A model generated the notes under the pieces. That model made no database searches. It saw only the letters and a list, made by a program, of their open reading frames with translations, and was not told the origin of the DNA. From assembly GCA_039586035.1 (NCBI GenBank), contig JBDHLD010000028.1:19209-83208 (forward strand): 64,000 nucleotides of DNA. Direction: 5' to 3'. Source of the DNA: JBDHHQ01 sp039586035. GTDB taxonomy: Bacteria; Gemmatimonadota; Gemmatimonadetes; Longimicrobiales; Gaopeijiaceae. Shown in pieces: positions 16,713 through 26,170 of the stretch; the stretch's first letter is position 1; each line of letters opens with the position of its first letter. Both the position numbers and the translations under genes were made by a program.

Positions 16713-17556
16713 CCCGTCGGAGCTGGTCCAAGGCGCGACGACGGTCGCCTCGCCCCCGCTCATCTATCAGAAGCTCCTGGAGGTGATCAATCATCCCCGG
16801 AGCGGCTCCGCCGATGTAGCCCGTGTGCTGTCGGAGGACACGGGACTCACGTCACGCCTGCTCAGGATCGTCAATAGCGCCCTCTTCTCGTTTCCGCAGC
16901 GGATCGAGACGGTGACGCACGCGGTGACGATCGTGGGGACGGCGCAGGTGAGGGACCTGGCCCTGGCCACCTCGGTCATGACGATGTTCGACGACGTTCC
17001 CGAGGAGCTGGTGGACATGGAGTCCTTTTGGCGTCACAGCCTGGCATGCGGCATCGGCGGGCGAGTGCTCGCCGCGCAGCGCCGGGAGGACAACGTCGAG
17101 CGCTTCTTCGTCGCGGGCCTCCTGCACGACGTGGGGCGTCTCATCATGTTCATGCGGGAGGGAGAGGCCTCGAGCCAGGCCATGGCGCAGAGCCGTGAGC
17201 GTGGTCAGCTGTTGCATGAGGCCGAGCTCGAAGTCCTGGGATACACGCACGCCCAGGTCGGCGGCGCCCTCATGGATCAGTGGCGGTTCCCGGGCGCATT
17301 CAAGGAGGCGGTCGGTTACCACCACCAGCCCCGCCGCGCCGATCGCTTTCCCGTCGAGACAGCTGCCATCCACGTCGCTGACCTCATCGCCAATGCCCTC
17401 GAATTGGGCTCCTCCGGGGGGCACATGGTCCCGGAGCTACGTCCGGCGGCCTGGGAGACCCTGGGTATAGACCCGGCCTTGGCGCCTGTCATCCTGGAGG
17501 ACGTGGAGCGTCAGTACCGTGACGCGGCCCAGATCATCCTCGGGATCGCCGCCTGA
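16702..17556 (+). CDS. HDOD domain protein
   Basis: About 284 residues. The HDOD domain spans roughly 10-210: LPLIYQKLLEVINHP-like entry helix (SPPLIYQKLLEVIN), LSEDTGLTSRLLRIVNSALF, THAVTIVGTAQVRDLAL and GLLHDVGRLIMF. HDOD proteins are signalling scaffolds related to HD phosphohydrolases and often partner with two-component systems. ATG 16702 is preceded by GGGAGG. The end overlaps the hybrid kinase start (TGATG), so both are produced together and probably act in one pathway. Confidence 0.85.
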   Translation: MPRSPSELVQGATTVASPPLIYQKLLEVINHPRSGSADVARVLSEDTGLTSRLLRIVNSALFSFPQRIETVTHAVTIVGTAQVRDLALATSVMTMFDDVPEELVDMESFWRHSLACGIGGRVLAAQRREDNVERFFVAGLLHDVGRLIMFMREGEASSQAMAQSRERGQLLHEAELEVLGYTHAQVGGALMDQWRFPGAFKEAVGYHHQPRRADRFPVETAAIHVADLIANALELGSSGGHMVPELRPAAWETLGIDPALAPVILEDVERQYRDAAQIILGIAA

Positions 17557-19826
17557 TGAATCCGCCGACCTCCTCGCTCAGCATCGCGCGCGCCGCGGCC
17601 GAGGGGCCGCCGCCCCCCGACGCGAACCACTGGTTCGCCGAGTCCCTCGACGCGGTGGCCGGCCTGGGACGTACCCTGGCCGCGGAGATGCAAGGGGGCG
17701 GCACGCCGGTGGAAGTCTTCACCGCGTCGCGCCCGGCCATCCGGCGGCTCGCCGATTTCGAGGCGTTGGGCTTCCTGTCGGTGAGCGAGGACGGACTCGA
17801 GTTCAACCTGGAGTCCGTGGAACCGCCGGAGCTCCGGGATGCGATCCAGCGCGAGGTAGACCACCAGATCGCCGAGGGCACCTTCGGCTGGTCGCTCTAT
17901 CAGAACCGCCCCGTGATCGTGCCCGCAACGCAGACCGGCTCGTGGGTGCTTCTGCACGTCCTCGCGACGCCACGGCGCGTGATGGGGATGCTGGTCGGCT
18001 CGCTCGAGTCGGAGTCGACGTTCATTCCCGACATCTGTCAGAAGGCGCTGTCGATTCTCCTGTTGAACAGCGCGAGCGTCATGGAATCGGGCCTGCTCCA
18101 CAAGGAGCTGGATGAGCACAACCGCAACCTCGAAGCCACCATCGAGGAACGCACCCGGGAGCTGCGAGAGTCGGAGAAGGCGGCCCGTGCAGCCAGTCGG
18201 GCCAAGAGCGACTTCCTGGCCAACATGTCGCACGAGATCCGGACGCCCATCAACGGCGTCGTGGGCATGAACAGCCTGATGCTGGAGGGCGACCTGGATC
18301 TGGAGCAGCGTGAGCAGGCCGAGACGATCCAGCGCTCGGCTGACAGTCTCCTGTCCATCATCAACGATATCCTGGACTTCTCGAAGATCGAGGCCGGTCG
18401 GCTCGACCTGGAGACGGTGCCCTACGATCTCAAGCAGGTCGTGGAGGACGTCGCAGAGCTCCTGAGCACCAAAGCGGCGGAGAAGGGCATCGAGCTGGCT
18501 GCCACCTTTCAGAAGGAAGCCCCCCGCCACATCCTGGGCGATCCCGGGCGGATGAGGCAGATCCTCACCAACCTGGTGGGAAACGCCATCAAGTTCACGG
18601 CCGACGGACAGGTCGTCGTCGAGGTGCTGTGGCGGGACGGCGGGCTCGATGAGCCGCATTTCCTCGTCTCCGTTCACGACACCGGCATCGGCATCCCGCC
18701 CGACAAGCTCGAGCGGGTCTTCGAGAAGTTCACCCAGGCAGACAGCTCGACGACCCGCAACTACGGCGGCACCGGACTGGGCTTGTCCATCAGTCGTCAA
18801 CTGACCCAGCTGATGGGCGGACGGCTTTCTGCCCGCAGCGAGCCCGGCCAAGGCTCGACCTTCTACTTCACGCTGCCGGCGGAGCTGGACCCGGACGCCC
18901 TTGGCTCCGTTCCCGAGGCCGAGCTCGCAGGCGACCAGGTGCTTGTCGTGGCGCAGAACCTCCACGTCGCCGCCGCGGTTGCAATTCCGCTAGAAGCGCG
19001 AGGCGCTAAAGTGTTGGTGGTCAATGCGTCCAGGGATGGAGAGATCGACGTACGCCACGGCATGACCAGCCTTCGCGCCGTCTTCGCCGACTGGAGTCTG
19101 GGCCCGGCGCGTCTGGCGGAGGTCAAGCACATCGTGGAGACGTCCGTCGGGCCGGAAGCACCGGTCGTGGGACTGCTCGTCCCCATCACGGAGCGGCGTG
19201 AGGCTCAGCCGTTTCTCCAGCGAGGCTTCGACCACCTCATCCTCAAGCCGGTACGGGAGCGTCGCCTGCTCGCGGTCTTGGGACTCGAATCGGCTGCTGA
19301 CGCCGCCCGCGAGGGCCAGACGAGCGAGGGAGGACCGACCGTGAGCCGGCGTATTCTTCTGGCCGAGGACGACCCGGTGAACCGGGCGGTGGCAACCAGC
19401 ATGCTGAGCCGCCTCGGATGCGACGTGGAGGTCGCCGAGGACGGCCAGGCGGCAGTCGAGCGCGTCACGTCTGCTGCACCCGGCTACTTCGATCTCGTCT
19501 TGATGGATTGCCAGATGCCGGTGATGGATGGGTACGAGGCCACCCGCCGGATCCGGGACCACGAAGGCCACTCGACGTCCAGGCTTCCCATCCTGGCGCT
19601 GACCGCCAGCGCGCTCCACGGCGACCGCGAGCGCGGGCTGGAGGCGGGCATGGACGACTACTTGACCAAGCCGATCCGCATGGACGACGTGCGGAGCTTC
19701 CTGTCACGGTGGCTGCCCGCAGCGGCGAGGGAGGTCGCGGCCGACGAGAAGAGTTGCACGATCGCTTGCTCAGGGCGGTGGAGGAGGATGACGCAGCCGA
19801 GCTCGCAGCGGTTGCTCATCGTCTGA
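17556..19826 (+). CDS. Hybrid sensor histidine kinase, C-terminal HPt lost by frameshift
   Basis: 756 residues as read. Residues 1-180 are a sensor region with a GAF-like feel but no clear family. Then a coiled coil, the HisKA box NMSHEIRTPINGVVGM (His226), HATPase_c (DPGRMRQILTNLVGNAIKFT, DTGIGIP, GTGLGLSI), a degenerate receiver-like region (about 455-570), and a full receiver with phospho-acceptor Asp651 (LVLMDCQMP). After DEK the frame reads nonsense (CTIACSGRW...) and stops, while the -1 frame continues directly into an HPt domain. One missing G in the run around 19748-19752 (AAGAG instead of AAGGAG) would restore a single 815-residue kinase-HPt protein. Confidence 0.85.
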   Translation: MNPPTSSLSIARAAAEGPPPPDANHWFAESLDAVAGLGRTLAAEMQGGGTPVEVFTASRPAIRRLADFEALGFLSVSEDGLEFNLESVEPPELRDAIQREVDHQIAEGTFGWSLYQNRPVIVPATQTGSWVLLHVLATPRRVMGMLVGSLESESTFIPDICQKALSILLLNSASVMESGLLHKELDEHNRNLEATIEERTRELRESEKAARAASRAKSDFLANMSHEIRTPINGVVGMNSLMLEGDLDLEQREQAETIQRSADSLLSIINDILDFSKIEAGRLDLETVPYDLKQVVEDVAELLSTKAAEKGIELAATFQKEAPRHILGDPGRMRQILTNLVGNAIKFTADGQVVVEVLWRDGGLDEPHFLVSVHDTGIGIPPDKLERVFEKFTQADSSTTRNYGGTGLGLSISRQLTQLMGGRLSARSEPGQGSTFYFTLPAELDPDALGSVPEAELAGDQVLVVAQNLHVAAAVAIPLEARGAKVLVVNASRDGEIDVRHGMTSLRAVFADWSLGPARLAEVKHIVETSVGPEAPVVGLLVPITERREAQPFLQRGFDHLILKPVRERRLLAVLGLESAADAAREGQTSEGGPTVSRRILLAEDDPVNRAVATSMLSRLGCDVEVAEDGQAAVERVTSAAPGYFDLVLMDCQMPVMDGYEATRRIRDHEGHSTSRLPILALTASALHGDRERGLEAGMDDYLTKPIRMDDVRSFLSRWLPAAAREVAADEKSCTIACSGRWRRMTQPSSQRLLIV

Positions 19827-20002
19827 AGGGTGGCTCCGGAAACGTGGGTGCGAAGGCCCTCCACAGCCTGGCTGGCGAGCTGGAGCTCCGGTGGAAAGCC
19901 GGCGACACCGCCGAGGCCTCGGCAGATGTGGCCCGTCTGGAGCGACGGATGGAGGCCTACCGTGAGGCCCTCGACGGGGCTCGCGTGGAGGCGGGAGTCT
20001 GA
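19754..20002 (+). CDS. HPt domain fragment, probably the displaced C-terminus of the hybrid kinase
   Basis: 82 residues if started at TTG 19754. The sequence RAVEEDDAAELAAVAHRLKG, followed by SGNVGAKAL, is a typical HPt helix pair with the phospho-His in AHRLKG. It lies in the -1 frame relative to the upstream kinase and has no ribosome site of its own beyond a weak GAGAAG. It is either a separate small HPt gene or, more likely, part of the kinase cut off by a one-base deletion or sequencing error. It ends in a TGATG overlap with the next kinase gene. Confidence 0.65.
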   Translation: MHDRLLRAVEEDDAAELAAVAHRLKGGSGNVGAKALHSLAGELELRWKAGDTAEASADVARLERRMEAYREALDGARVEAGV

Positions 20003-22386
20003 TGTCGGCCGGCCGCAGGCGCATCGCGATCGTCAACGACGACCCCGTGCAGCTCGGGCTCCTTGGTGGGATCCTGGAAAAGCACGACTTCGAGGTCTGG
20101 GCCAACCTCTCCGCCAGTGCCGCCCTGGACGACATGGACCCGAGTCGCGTGCCCGACTTGATCATCACCGACCTTCACATGCCGGGAATCGACGGCTGGA
20201 AGTTCTGTCGGCTGCTCAGGTCGCCCGACTACGCTCACCTGGCGGATGTCCCGATCCTGGTCATGTCGGCCACGTTCTCGGGGGCCGAGGTCGAAGCGCT
20301 GACTCGCGAGCTCGGGGCCGAGGCGTTCCTGCCGAACCCCAGCCCCCCCGACCAGCTCCTGCGCTACGTCGAGAGCCTCCTGGCCGGCGAGCAACCAAAG
20401 TCTCCGCCCGATATCCTGATCGTCGACGACGATGCCCGGGTGCTGGACGTGCTGAGCCGGTTCCACACCGCCCATGGGTGGAAGGTCCACCAGGCGAGCA
20501 CCGCGGCTGAGGCGCGCTCGGTCTTCGCCGAAAAGCGTCCCGCCGTCGCGCTGCTGGATTATCACCTTCCGGATGACGCCGACAAGACGCTCCTGGAAGA
20601 GATTCGCCGTCCGGCGCGCTCGACCGTGGTCATCGTCATGACGGGAGATACGGATCCCAGCCTGCCGGTGGAGCTTCTCCAGCAGGGGGCCGACGGGTAC
20701 GCGCGGAAGCCATTCGAGCCGCAGTACATCCTCGACCTGGTGCACGCGGCCCAGCGGGAGCGCTCTCTGCTTCGAGTCGAGGACATCCTGGAGGCCCGCA
20801 CGCAGGAGCTCCGAGCCTCGGAAGCGCGCTACCGAATCCTGTTCGCATCGATTCCGGAGGGGATTCTCATCGTCGGCAAAGACGGCGTCGTGCTTCAGTC
20901 GAATCCCGTCATGGACGAGTGGTTGGGCGCCACCGAACAGGGCCTTGCAGGAGCGCACGTTGAGGAGCTCGTACAAGACGAACGGCGCCGGGGCCTGCGA
21001 GACGACATGGCGAGGATCTGGTCGGCTGGGTCAGGGGACCTGTCAACGGCCTTCGCCCGGATCGATGGCTCGGCCAAGGAGTGTGAGGTCACACTCCGGA
21101 CGTTCCAGTTTCAGGATCGACACGCCCTGCTTTGTGTGTGCCGGGACGTGACCGAGCGAAACCGGATGGAAGCGGAGCGGAAGTCCTTCGAATCCCGGAT
21201 GCAGCACGCGCAGAAGCTGGAAAGCCTCGGTGTGCTCGCCGGCGGCGTGGCCCACGACTTCAACAACCTGCTCGTGGGCATCCTCGGCAACGCGAGCCTG
21301 GCGGCGATGGACCTGTCGGAGCGGGGACCAGCCTGGGAGAGCATCAAGCAGATCGAGCTCGCCGCCCGGCGAGCCGCCGACCTGACGGGACAGATCCTCA
21401 CGTACACGGGCAAAGCCGTCCTGTCGTCCGAGCCCGTGAATCTCAACCAGCTGGTTCGCGAGATGACCCAGCTGATGGAGCCGGCGATCTCGAAAAAGGC
21501 CCTGCTTTCGTTCGACATGCGCGAAGAGATCCCGCCGGTCCGTTGCGACCCCGGTCAGCTCCGTCAGGTCGTGATGAACCTGATCATGAACGCTTCCGAC
21601 GCCCTCGAGGGCCGCAGGGGTTCGATCCGGGTGCGGACGGGGTGGGTGCAGGCGGGGGCGGAAGAGCTGCGCCGCGGCTATCTCGGCGAGGGCGCCGCTC
21701 CGGGGCACTACGCGTTCCTCGAAGTCGAGGACTCGGGTGCGGGCATGGACCAGGAGACCCAGGACCGGATGTTCGACCCATTCTTCACCACCAAGGTAGA
21801 GGGTCGCGGACTGGGGCTGGCAGCGACGCTGGGGATCGTTCGCGGTCACGGGGGGACGATTCAGGTCCGATCGGCGCCCGACGAAGGGACGACGTTCCGC
21901 GTGCTGCTTCCGGCGCAGGATCGAGCGCCGGACCGCGAGCCGGCGTCCCGCGAGGCACCGTCCTCGTTGGCTCCCGGCAGTGGCACCGTACTGGTCGTCG
22001 ACGACGAAGACGCCGTCCGCAAGCTAGCGGTCACCGCGCTCCAGCGATTCGGGTATCGGACCCTGGCCGCCTCCGGAGGTGAGGAAGCCCTTCAGATCCT
22101 CGACGACCCGGCGAAAGCCCCCGTCGATATCGTGCTCCTCGACCTGAGCATGCCCGGCATGGACGGCGCCGAGGTGCTCGAGGCGATCGCGCGGCGGGAT
22201 CGGCGCGTCCCGGTCCTCTTCTCCTCGGGCTACTCGGAGGACGCCGTGGCGGGCCAGATCCACGGTCGCGGCGTGGCCGGGTTCATCCGCAAGCCCTACT
22301 CCCCAGGGGAGCTGGTGGACCGCGTACAGCGGGCACTGGCATCCGCGGCATCTCCGGAAGACGCGGGACAGGCAGCCACCGGCTGA
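20002..22386 (+). CDS. Multi-receiver PAS histidine kinase (REC-REC-PAS-HK-REC)
   Basis: 794 residues. Two N-terminal receivers: phospho-acceptor Asp in LIITDLHMPGIDG (about 50) and in VALLDYHLP (about 190). A PAS domain (about 275-395) begins at YRILFASIPEGILIVGKDG. The kinase core has GGVAHDFNNLL (His418, the HisKA variant of NtrB-like and chemosensory-type kinases), N-box MNLIMNASDALEG, DSGAGM and GLGLAATLGIV. A C-terminal receiver has its Asp in IVLLDLSMPGMDG. It starts within the HPt stop. With the upstream kinase it forms a phosphorelay-type operon; no DNA-binding output domain is present, so outputs must be encoded elsewhere. Confidence 0.9.
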   Translation: MSAGRRRIAIVNDDPVQLGLLGGILEKHDFEVWANLSASAALDDMDPSRVPDLIITDLHMPGIDGWKFCRLLRSPDYAHLADVPILVMSATFSGAEVEALTRELGAEAFLPNPSPPDQLLRYVESLLAGEQPKSPPDILIVDDDARVLDVLSRFHTAHGWKVHQASTAAEARSVFAEKRPAVALLDYHLPDDADKTLLEEIRRPARSTVVIVMTGDTDPSLPVELLQQGADGYARKPFEPQYILDLVHAAQRERSLLRVEDILEARTQELRASEARYRILFASIPEGILIVGKDGVVLQSNPVMDEWLGATEQGLAGAHVEELVQDERRRGLRDDMARIWSAGSGDLSTAFARIDGSAKECEVTLRTFQFQDRHALLCVCRDVTERNRMEAERKSFESRMQHAQKLESLGVLAGGVAHDFNNLLVGILGNASLAAMDLSERGPAWESIKQIELAARRAADLTGQILTYTGKAVLSSEPVNLNQLVREMTQLMEPAISKKALLSFDMREEIPPVRCDPGQLRQVVMNLIMNASDALEGRRGSIRVRTGWVQAGAEELRRGYLGEGAAPGHYAFLEVEDSGAGMDQETQDRMFDPFFTTKVEGRGLGLAATLGIVRGHGGTIQVRSAPDEGTTFRVLLPAQDRAPDREPASREAPSSLAPGSGTVLVVDDEDAVRKLAVTALQRFGYRTLAASGGEEALQILDDPAKAPVDIVLLDLSMPGMDGAEVLEAIARRDRRVPVLFSSGYSEDAVAGQIHGRGVAGFIRKPYSPGELVDRVQRALASAASPEDAGQAATG

Positions 22387-22547
22387 TCCCGACCGACGTC
22401 CCTCGCGACGGAACAAACCGCCATCTCGCCGGCTAGAACGGCGCGAAGCTGCGTCCTCGTGCCTGGTGCCGCGCGGGCCCCAGGGCCGTGCCGTCACGTG
22501 CCCGCCGGGCGCCCGCCCTGCGGGGCATACCCATCGCCAGCGTGCGC

Positions 22548-24683
22548 ATGAACCACAACCTCTGCCGATTCGGGACCGTCGAGCTGGCGCCCCCGAGACG
22601 GACGAAGCCCTGCCTCAGTGGCGTGCTGCTCCTGGCCGCCGTGGCTGGGTGCTCCATTGTGCCCGAGCACCTGGAGGCCCAGGAAACCCGGGACACGCTG
22701 GCCAGCGACCCGGCCGTGCAGGACACCGTCTTCACGCTGCAGGGCGTCACCGTCAACATCACCCGCCCGGTCGCTACGTCAGGGGGAAGCTCAGCGGTCG
22801 ACATCCCGCTGGATTCCCTCAACGTCGCGCCGGCTCCCACCCTGGAGCAGGTCCTCAGGACGGTCCCGCTGATCCAGATCCGGGAGAACTCACGGGGCGA
22901 GGCCCAACCCTCCCTGCGGGGTTCGGAGGACCGGCAGATCGCCGTTCTGGTGGACGGGATCCCGCTGACGCTCGGATGGGATCATCGAACCGATCTGTCG
23001 GTGATCCCCCTGACCGCGATCGAGAACATCCGACTGATCCGCGGCCTGTCGTCCGTGCTCTACGGGCCCAACGTCCTGGGAGGCGTCGTGTCCGTGAACG
23101 TGGCGCGCGGCTCCGATCGTCGCGATGCGCCGGAGCCCTTGATGCTCACCGGGGGCGTGGATCAAACGGGAGCCACGCAGCTGGGCGGGACAGGCGGGGC
23201 CCTGCTCGAAGGGGGCTCCGGGCAGTGGGTGATTCGGGGCGGCCTCGGTCACCGCCGCAGGGACGGGCATCCCCTGTCAAACCGGCTGACGCTCGAATCG
23301 CAGGATCAGGAGGAGCTCCTGTCGTCGGACGGAAGCCTCCGGCTCAACAGTGACATGCAGCACTTCGACGGCTTCCTGTCGGCGCGGTACCGGGGCGACG
23401 GTGGCGGATGGCTGTCCTTGGGTGCGTCCGGGTACTCGGCCGAGCGGGGCGTCCCGCCGGAGGTGAACGAGGACGAGCCCAGGCTTTGGCGTTATCCCGA
23501 GCAGTGGCGTGCCCTGGCAGCGGTGACCGGCGGAACCGGGCAGCGCACGACGGCGTGGGGCGAGGGCGACGTGGAGGCGAGCTTCGGTCTCGACGTGCAG
23601 CACAACGTCATCGACGAGTACGCCACGCCCGCGTACACCGAGGTCGTGGGCGGGGAAACCGGCGATACGCGCACGTTGACGGCCCGGCTGCTCGGGGAGC
23701 ACACAGCGGGGGACCGCGGCCAGGTTCGCGCGTCGGTCACGTACGGCGACGTCCATCACGACGAGGTCCTGAGCCCCGACGACCTACGCGCCAAGTACCG
23801 GCAGCGCCTCTGGAGCATGGGTGCCGAGGGCGATTGGGGCCTGGGGGCCGCGGGCAGCACCCGGATCAGCGTTGGCGCGGTGCTCGACGGGGCGGACACG
23901 CCGGAGTCGGGGGACAAGCCCCCGGTCGGTACGCTGTGGGACTGGGGCGCCAGAGTGGGCGCGTCTTCGCTGGTCGGCGACGGAACCGTGCTTCTTCACG
24001 GCTCGCTGAGCCGCCGCACTCGCTTCCCCTCCTTGCGGGAGCTCTACTCCGGGGCTTTGGGTCGCTTCCTGCCCAATCCCGAGCTCAGGCCCGAGTCGCT
24101 CCTCGGCGCGGAGCTCGGCGTGACCGTGAGCGGGACGCTCGGCGAGGTCCAGGTCGTGGGTTTCCATCACCGCATCGAAGACGGCATCGTTCGGGTTTCG
24201 GTGCAGACGGACGAGGGCGCCAAGCGCCAACGGGTGAATCAGAACCGAATCCGCGCGACGGGCCTCGAGCTGTTGGCCACCGGAGCGCTGGGAGGCTTGG
24301 AGTACTCGGGTGACCTGACCCTCCAGCGCGTGCGTCTACTGGAGGACGACGGCTCGCAGGCCACGGCCGAGTACCAGCCGGACTGGGCTGGAAAGATCGC
24401 GCTCGGCGGTGGTCTTCCCTGGGAGCTCGGGTGGACGGCCGGCCTGCGTTTGATGGGCGAACAGTTCTGCACCACCACCACCCAGTCAGGCTCCGACACG
24501 CTCGACGCCAGTGGCGCGCTCGATCTGGGCCTTCGCCGCAACTTCCCGCTGCGGGGCGGAGGGACGCTGAGCAACCTGGACCTGCTCGCTGCCGTGGACA
24601 ACGTCACGGACGCGGCCTATTTCGATCAGTGCGGCTTGCCGCGGCCGGGCCGCAGATTCAGGCTCCAGTTCCGGCTGTTCTAG
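22548..24683 (+). CDS. TonB-dependent outer-membrane receptor
   Basis: About 711 residues from ATG 22548; a GTG 60 bases earlier is possible. The signal region is SGVLLLAAVAGC..., ending near LEAQE. The plug domain has APTLEQVLRTVPLIQIREN, SLRGSEDRQIAVLVDGIPLT and IENIRLIRGLSSVLYGPNVLGGVV. The barrel follows, ending in the aromatic-rich LQFRLF. The general layout is that of BtuB/FepA-type receptors; the ligand is not clear. The 161-base leader shows no B12 or other riboswitch consensus, so regulation cannot be read. Confidence 0.85.
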   Translation: MNHNLCRFGTVELAPPRRTKPCLSGVLLLAAVAGCSIVPEHLEAQETRDTLASDPAVQDTVFTLQGVTVNITRPVATSGGSSAVDIPLDSLNVAPAPTLEQVLRTVPLIQIRENSRGEAQPSLRGSEDRQIAVLVDGIPLTLGWDHRTDLSVIPLTAIENIRLIRGLSSVLYGPNVLGGVVSVNVARGSDRRDAPEPLMLTGGVDQTGATQLGGTGGALLEGGSGQWVIRGGLGHRRRDGHPLSNRLTLESQDQEELLSSDGSLRLNSDMQHFDGFLSARYRGDGGGWLSLGASGYSAERGVPPEVNEDEPRLWRYPEQWRALAAVTGGTGQRTTAWGEGDVEASFGLDVQHNVIDEYATPAYTEVVGGETGDTRTLTARLLGEHTAGDRGQVRASVTYGDVHHDEVLSPDDLRAKYRQRLWSMGAEGDWGLGAAGSTRISVGAVLDGADTPESGDKPPVGTLWDWGARVGASSLVGDGTVLLHGSLSRRTRFPSLRELYSGALGRFLPNPELRPESLLGAELGVTVSGTLGEVQVVGFHHRIEDGIVRVSVQTDEGAKRQRVNQNRIRATGLELLATGALGGLEYSGDLTLQRVRLLEDDGSQATAEYQPDWAGKIALGGGLPWELGWTAGLRLMGEQFCTTTTQSGSDTLDASGALDLGLRRNFPLRGGGTLSNLDLLAAVDNVTDAAYFDQCGLPRPGRRFRLQFRLF

Positions 24684-24814
24684 AGCGGAAATCCTCCCAC
24701 CGCCTGGCGGCGCGCTACCCCGAGCCGTTCCGGCGCCTTGGAGCCGGCTCTGGGTTCGGCGCCCAGGAGCCACTACCTTCGGGACGGCTTTCGACCGGCG
24801 AACCCCTTCGAACC

Positions 24815-25759
24815 ATGATCCGCGTCATTCTCCTCGGCACCTCCGCCGCCCGGCCCACGATCCGTCGCAACGTCAGCGGCCTCGCGATCCAGCGCGAGGG
24901 GGATCTGATGCTGTTCGACTGCGGGGAAGGGACGCAGCGGCAGATGATGCGCTTCAACACGGGCTTCGGCGTAGGTGAGGTCTACTTCACCCACATGCAC
25001 GCGGACCATTTCCTCGGGATCACCGGGCTGCTTCGCACCATGGCGCTCCAGGGGCGCACCGATCCCCTCCGCCTCTTTGGTCCGAAGGGCTCGGAGCCCG
25101 TGATCCGCACCGCCGTCAAGCTCGGTGTCGAGCGCGTGCCGTTCGAGATCTGCGTCGAGGAGCGTCAGCCGGGCCAGGCCGTGAAGAAGGACGGGTATTC
25201 GGTCGTGCCGTTCAGCGTCCGACATGGCACACAGGCCGTGGGCTGGGCTCTGATCGAAGACGAGCGGCTCGGCCGCTTCGACGTGGAGCGCGCCCGGGCC
25301 CTGGGTGTGCCGGAAGGCCCCCTTTTCGGGCGCCTGCACCGTGGGCAGCCCGTGGAAGTGAACGGTCGGACCGTTACGCCCGAGGAGGTGGTCGGACCCA
25401 GCCGGCCCGGTCGGAAGGTCGTGTATACGGGCGACACGAGCCCGGCCTCTGGCACGGTGGCCATGGCACGCGGGGCGGATCTCTTGATTCACGACGCGAC
25501 ATTCAGCGTCGAAGAGGAGCAGCGGGCTCGCGACACGCATCACACGACGGCCCGGGGCGCGGCGAGCGTTGCGCGAGAGGCCGGGGCAAAGCGGCTTGTC
25601 CTCACGCACCTCTCGGCCCGCTACGCCGACGACCCAGCGGTGCTGGAACGGGAGGCCCGGTCCGTCTTCGCCGGGGCCAAGGTGGCTCACGACGGCATGG
25701 TCGTGGAGATCCCCTATCCACCCGACGAGCCGGAACCTCCGGCGGAGGCTGACGCGTGA
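24815..25759 (+). CDS. rnz: Ribonuclease Z
   Basis: About 314 residues, standard for the short form. Metallo-beta-lactamase motifs: FDCGEGTQRQ near 35, the zinc site HMHADH at 60-65, SVRHGTQAVGW, YTGDTSP and LTHLSARY. It processes tRNA 3' ends in the cytoplasm. ATG 24815 is chosen because the IRVILLGTSAARPT start is conserved; the frame is open upstream but nonconserved. The stop overlaps the next GTG start. Confidence 0.93.
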   Translation: MIRVILLGTSAARPTIRRNVSGLAIQREGDLMLFDCGEGTQRQMMRFNTGFGVGEVYFTHMHADHFLGITGLLRTMALQGRTDPLRLFGPKGSEPVIRTAVKLGVERVPFEICVEERQPGQAVKKDGYSVVPFSVRHGTQAVGWALIEDERLGRFDVERARALGVPEGPLFGRLHRGQPVEVNGRTVTPEEVVGPSRPGRKVVYTGDTSPASGTVAMARGADLLIHDATFSVEEEQRARDTHHTTARGAASVAREAGAKRLVLTHLSARYADDPAVLEREARSVFAGAKVAHDGMVVEIPYPPDEPEPPAEADA

Positions 25760-26109
25760 GCGGATTCGTCCCTTCGCGGCCGCGCACCCAGGGTTCGAGA
25801 GACGAGCCCACCACCCTCTTCGATCCCCGTCTGCACGAGGCGTGGCAGGAGCATCGATGGGAGCTGCGCGCGGCTCAGTGGCGCGCCCTGGCGCTGGCGG
25901 AGCGCATCTTCGGCACCGGGGTGCGGGCCTCTTTGGCCGGCGGCGCCCTGGAGGGGGCCTTCCGAGCCCTCTTGCACCTCGACGTGCCCTTCGACTGCAT
26001 CGATCGCCACCGGGATCGGGAGGCCCGTTTCACCGCGGCCGCCGGCGCGGACCCCGTGCTGGCAAGGGTGCCCTTCATCTACGTGTTTTCGGGAGTCACG
26101 GCGGAATGA
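25756..26109 (+). CDS. Small conserved hypothetical protein
   Basis: 117 residues from a GTG overlapping the rnz stop. It is rich in Arg, Ala and Trp (EAWQEHRWELRAAQWRAL), predicted mostly helical, and has no signal peptide or membrane helix. I do not recognise the family. Its coupling to rnz and position before tyrA suggest a cytoplasmic housekeeping-linked role. Confidence 0.55.
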   Translation: MSGFVPSRPRTQGSRDEPTTLFDPRLHEAWQEHRWELRAAQWRALALAERIFGTGVRASLAGGALEGAFRALLHLDVPFDCIDRHRDREARFTAAAGADPVLARVPFIYVFSGVTAE

Positions 26110-26170
26110 GGATTCCGCCCCGCGCTGCCTCGGGGGTCGGGATGCCGAGCGGGCATGCTCGGAGAGGCCT

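Noticed and set aside
19824..19826. Selenocysteine read-through at the kinase stop, suggested by selB
   Set aside because: Read-through would stay in the kinase frame, whereas the HPt lies in the -1 frame.
21185..21200. TTCGAATCC resembling a tRNA T-loop
   Set aside because: It lies inside the coding sequence of the multi-receiver kinase, with no cloverleaf around it.
22387..22547. Cobalamin or other riboswitch before the TonB receptor
   Set aside because: No B12-box or other riboswitch consensus is visible in the leader.
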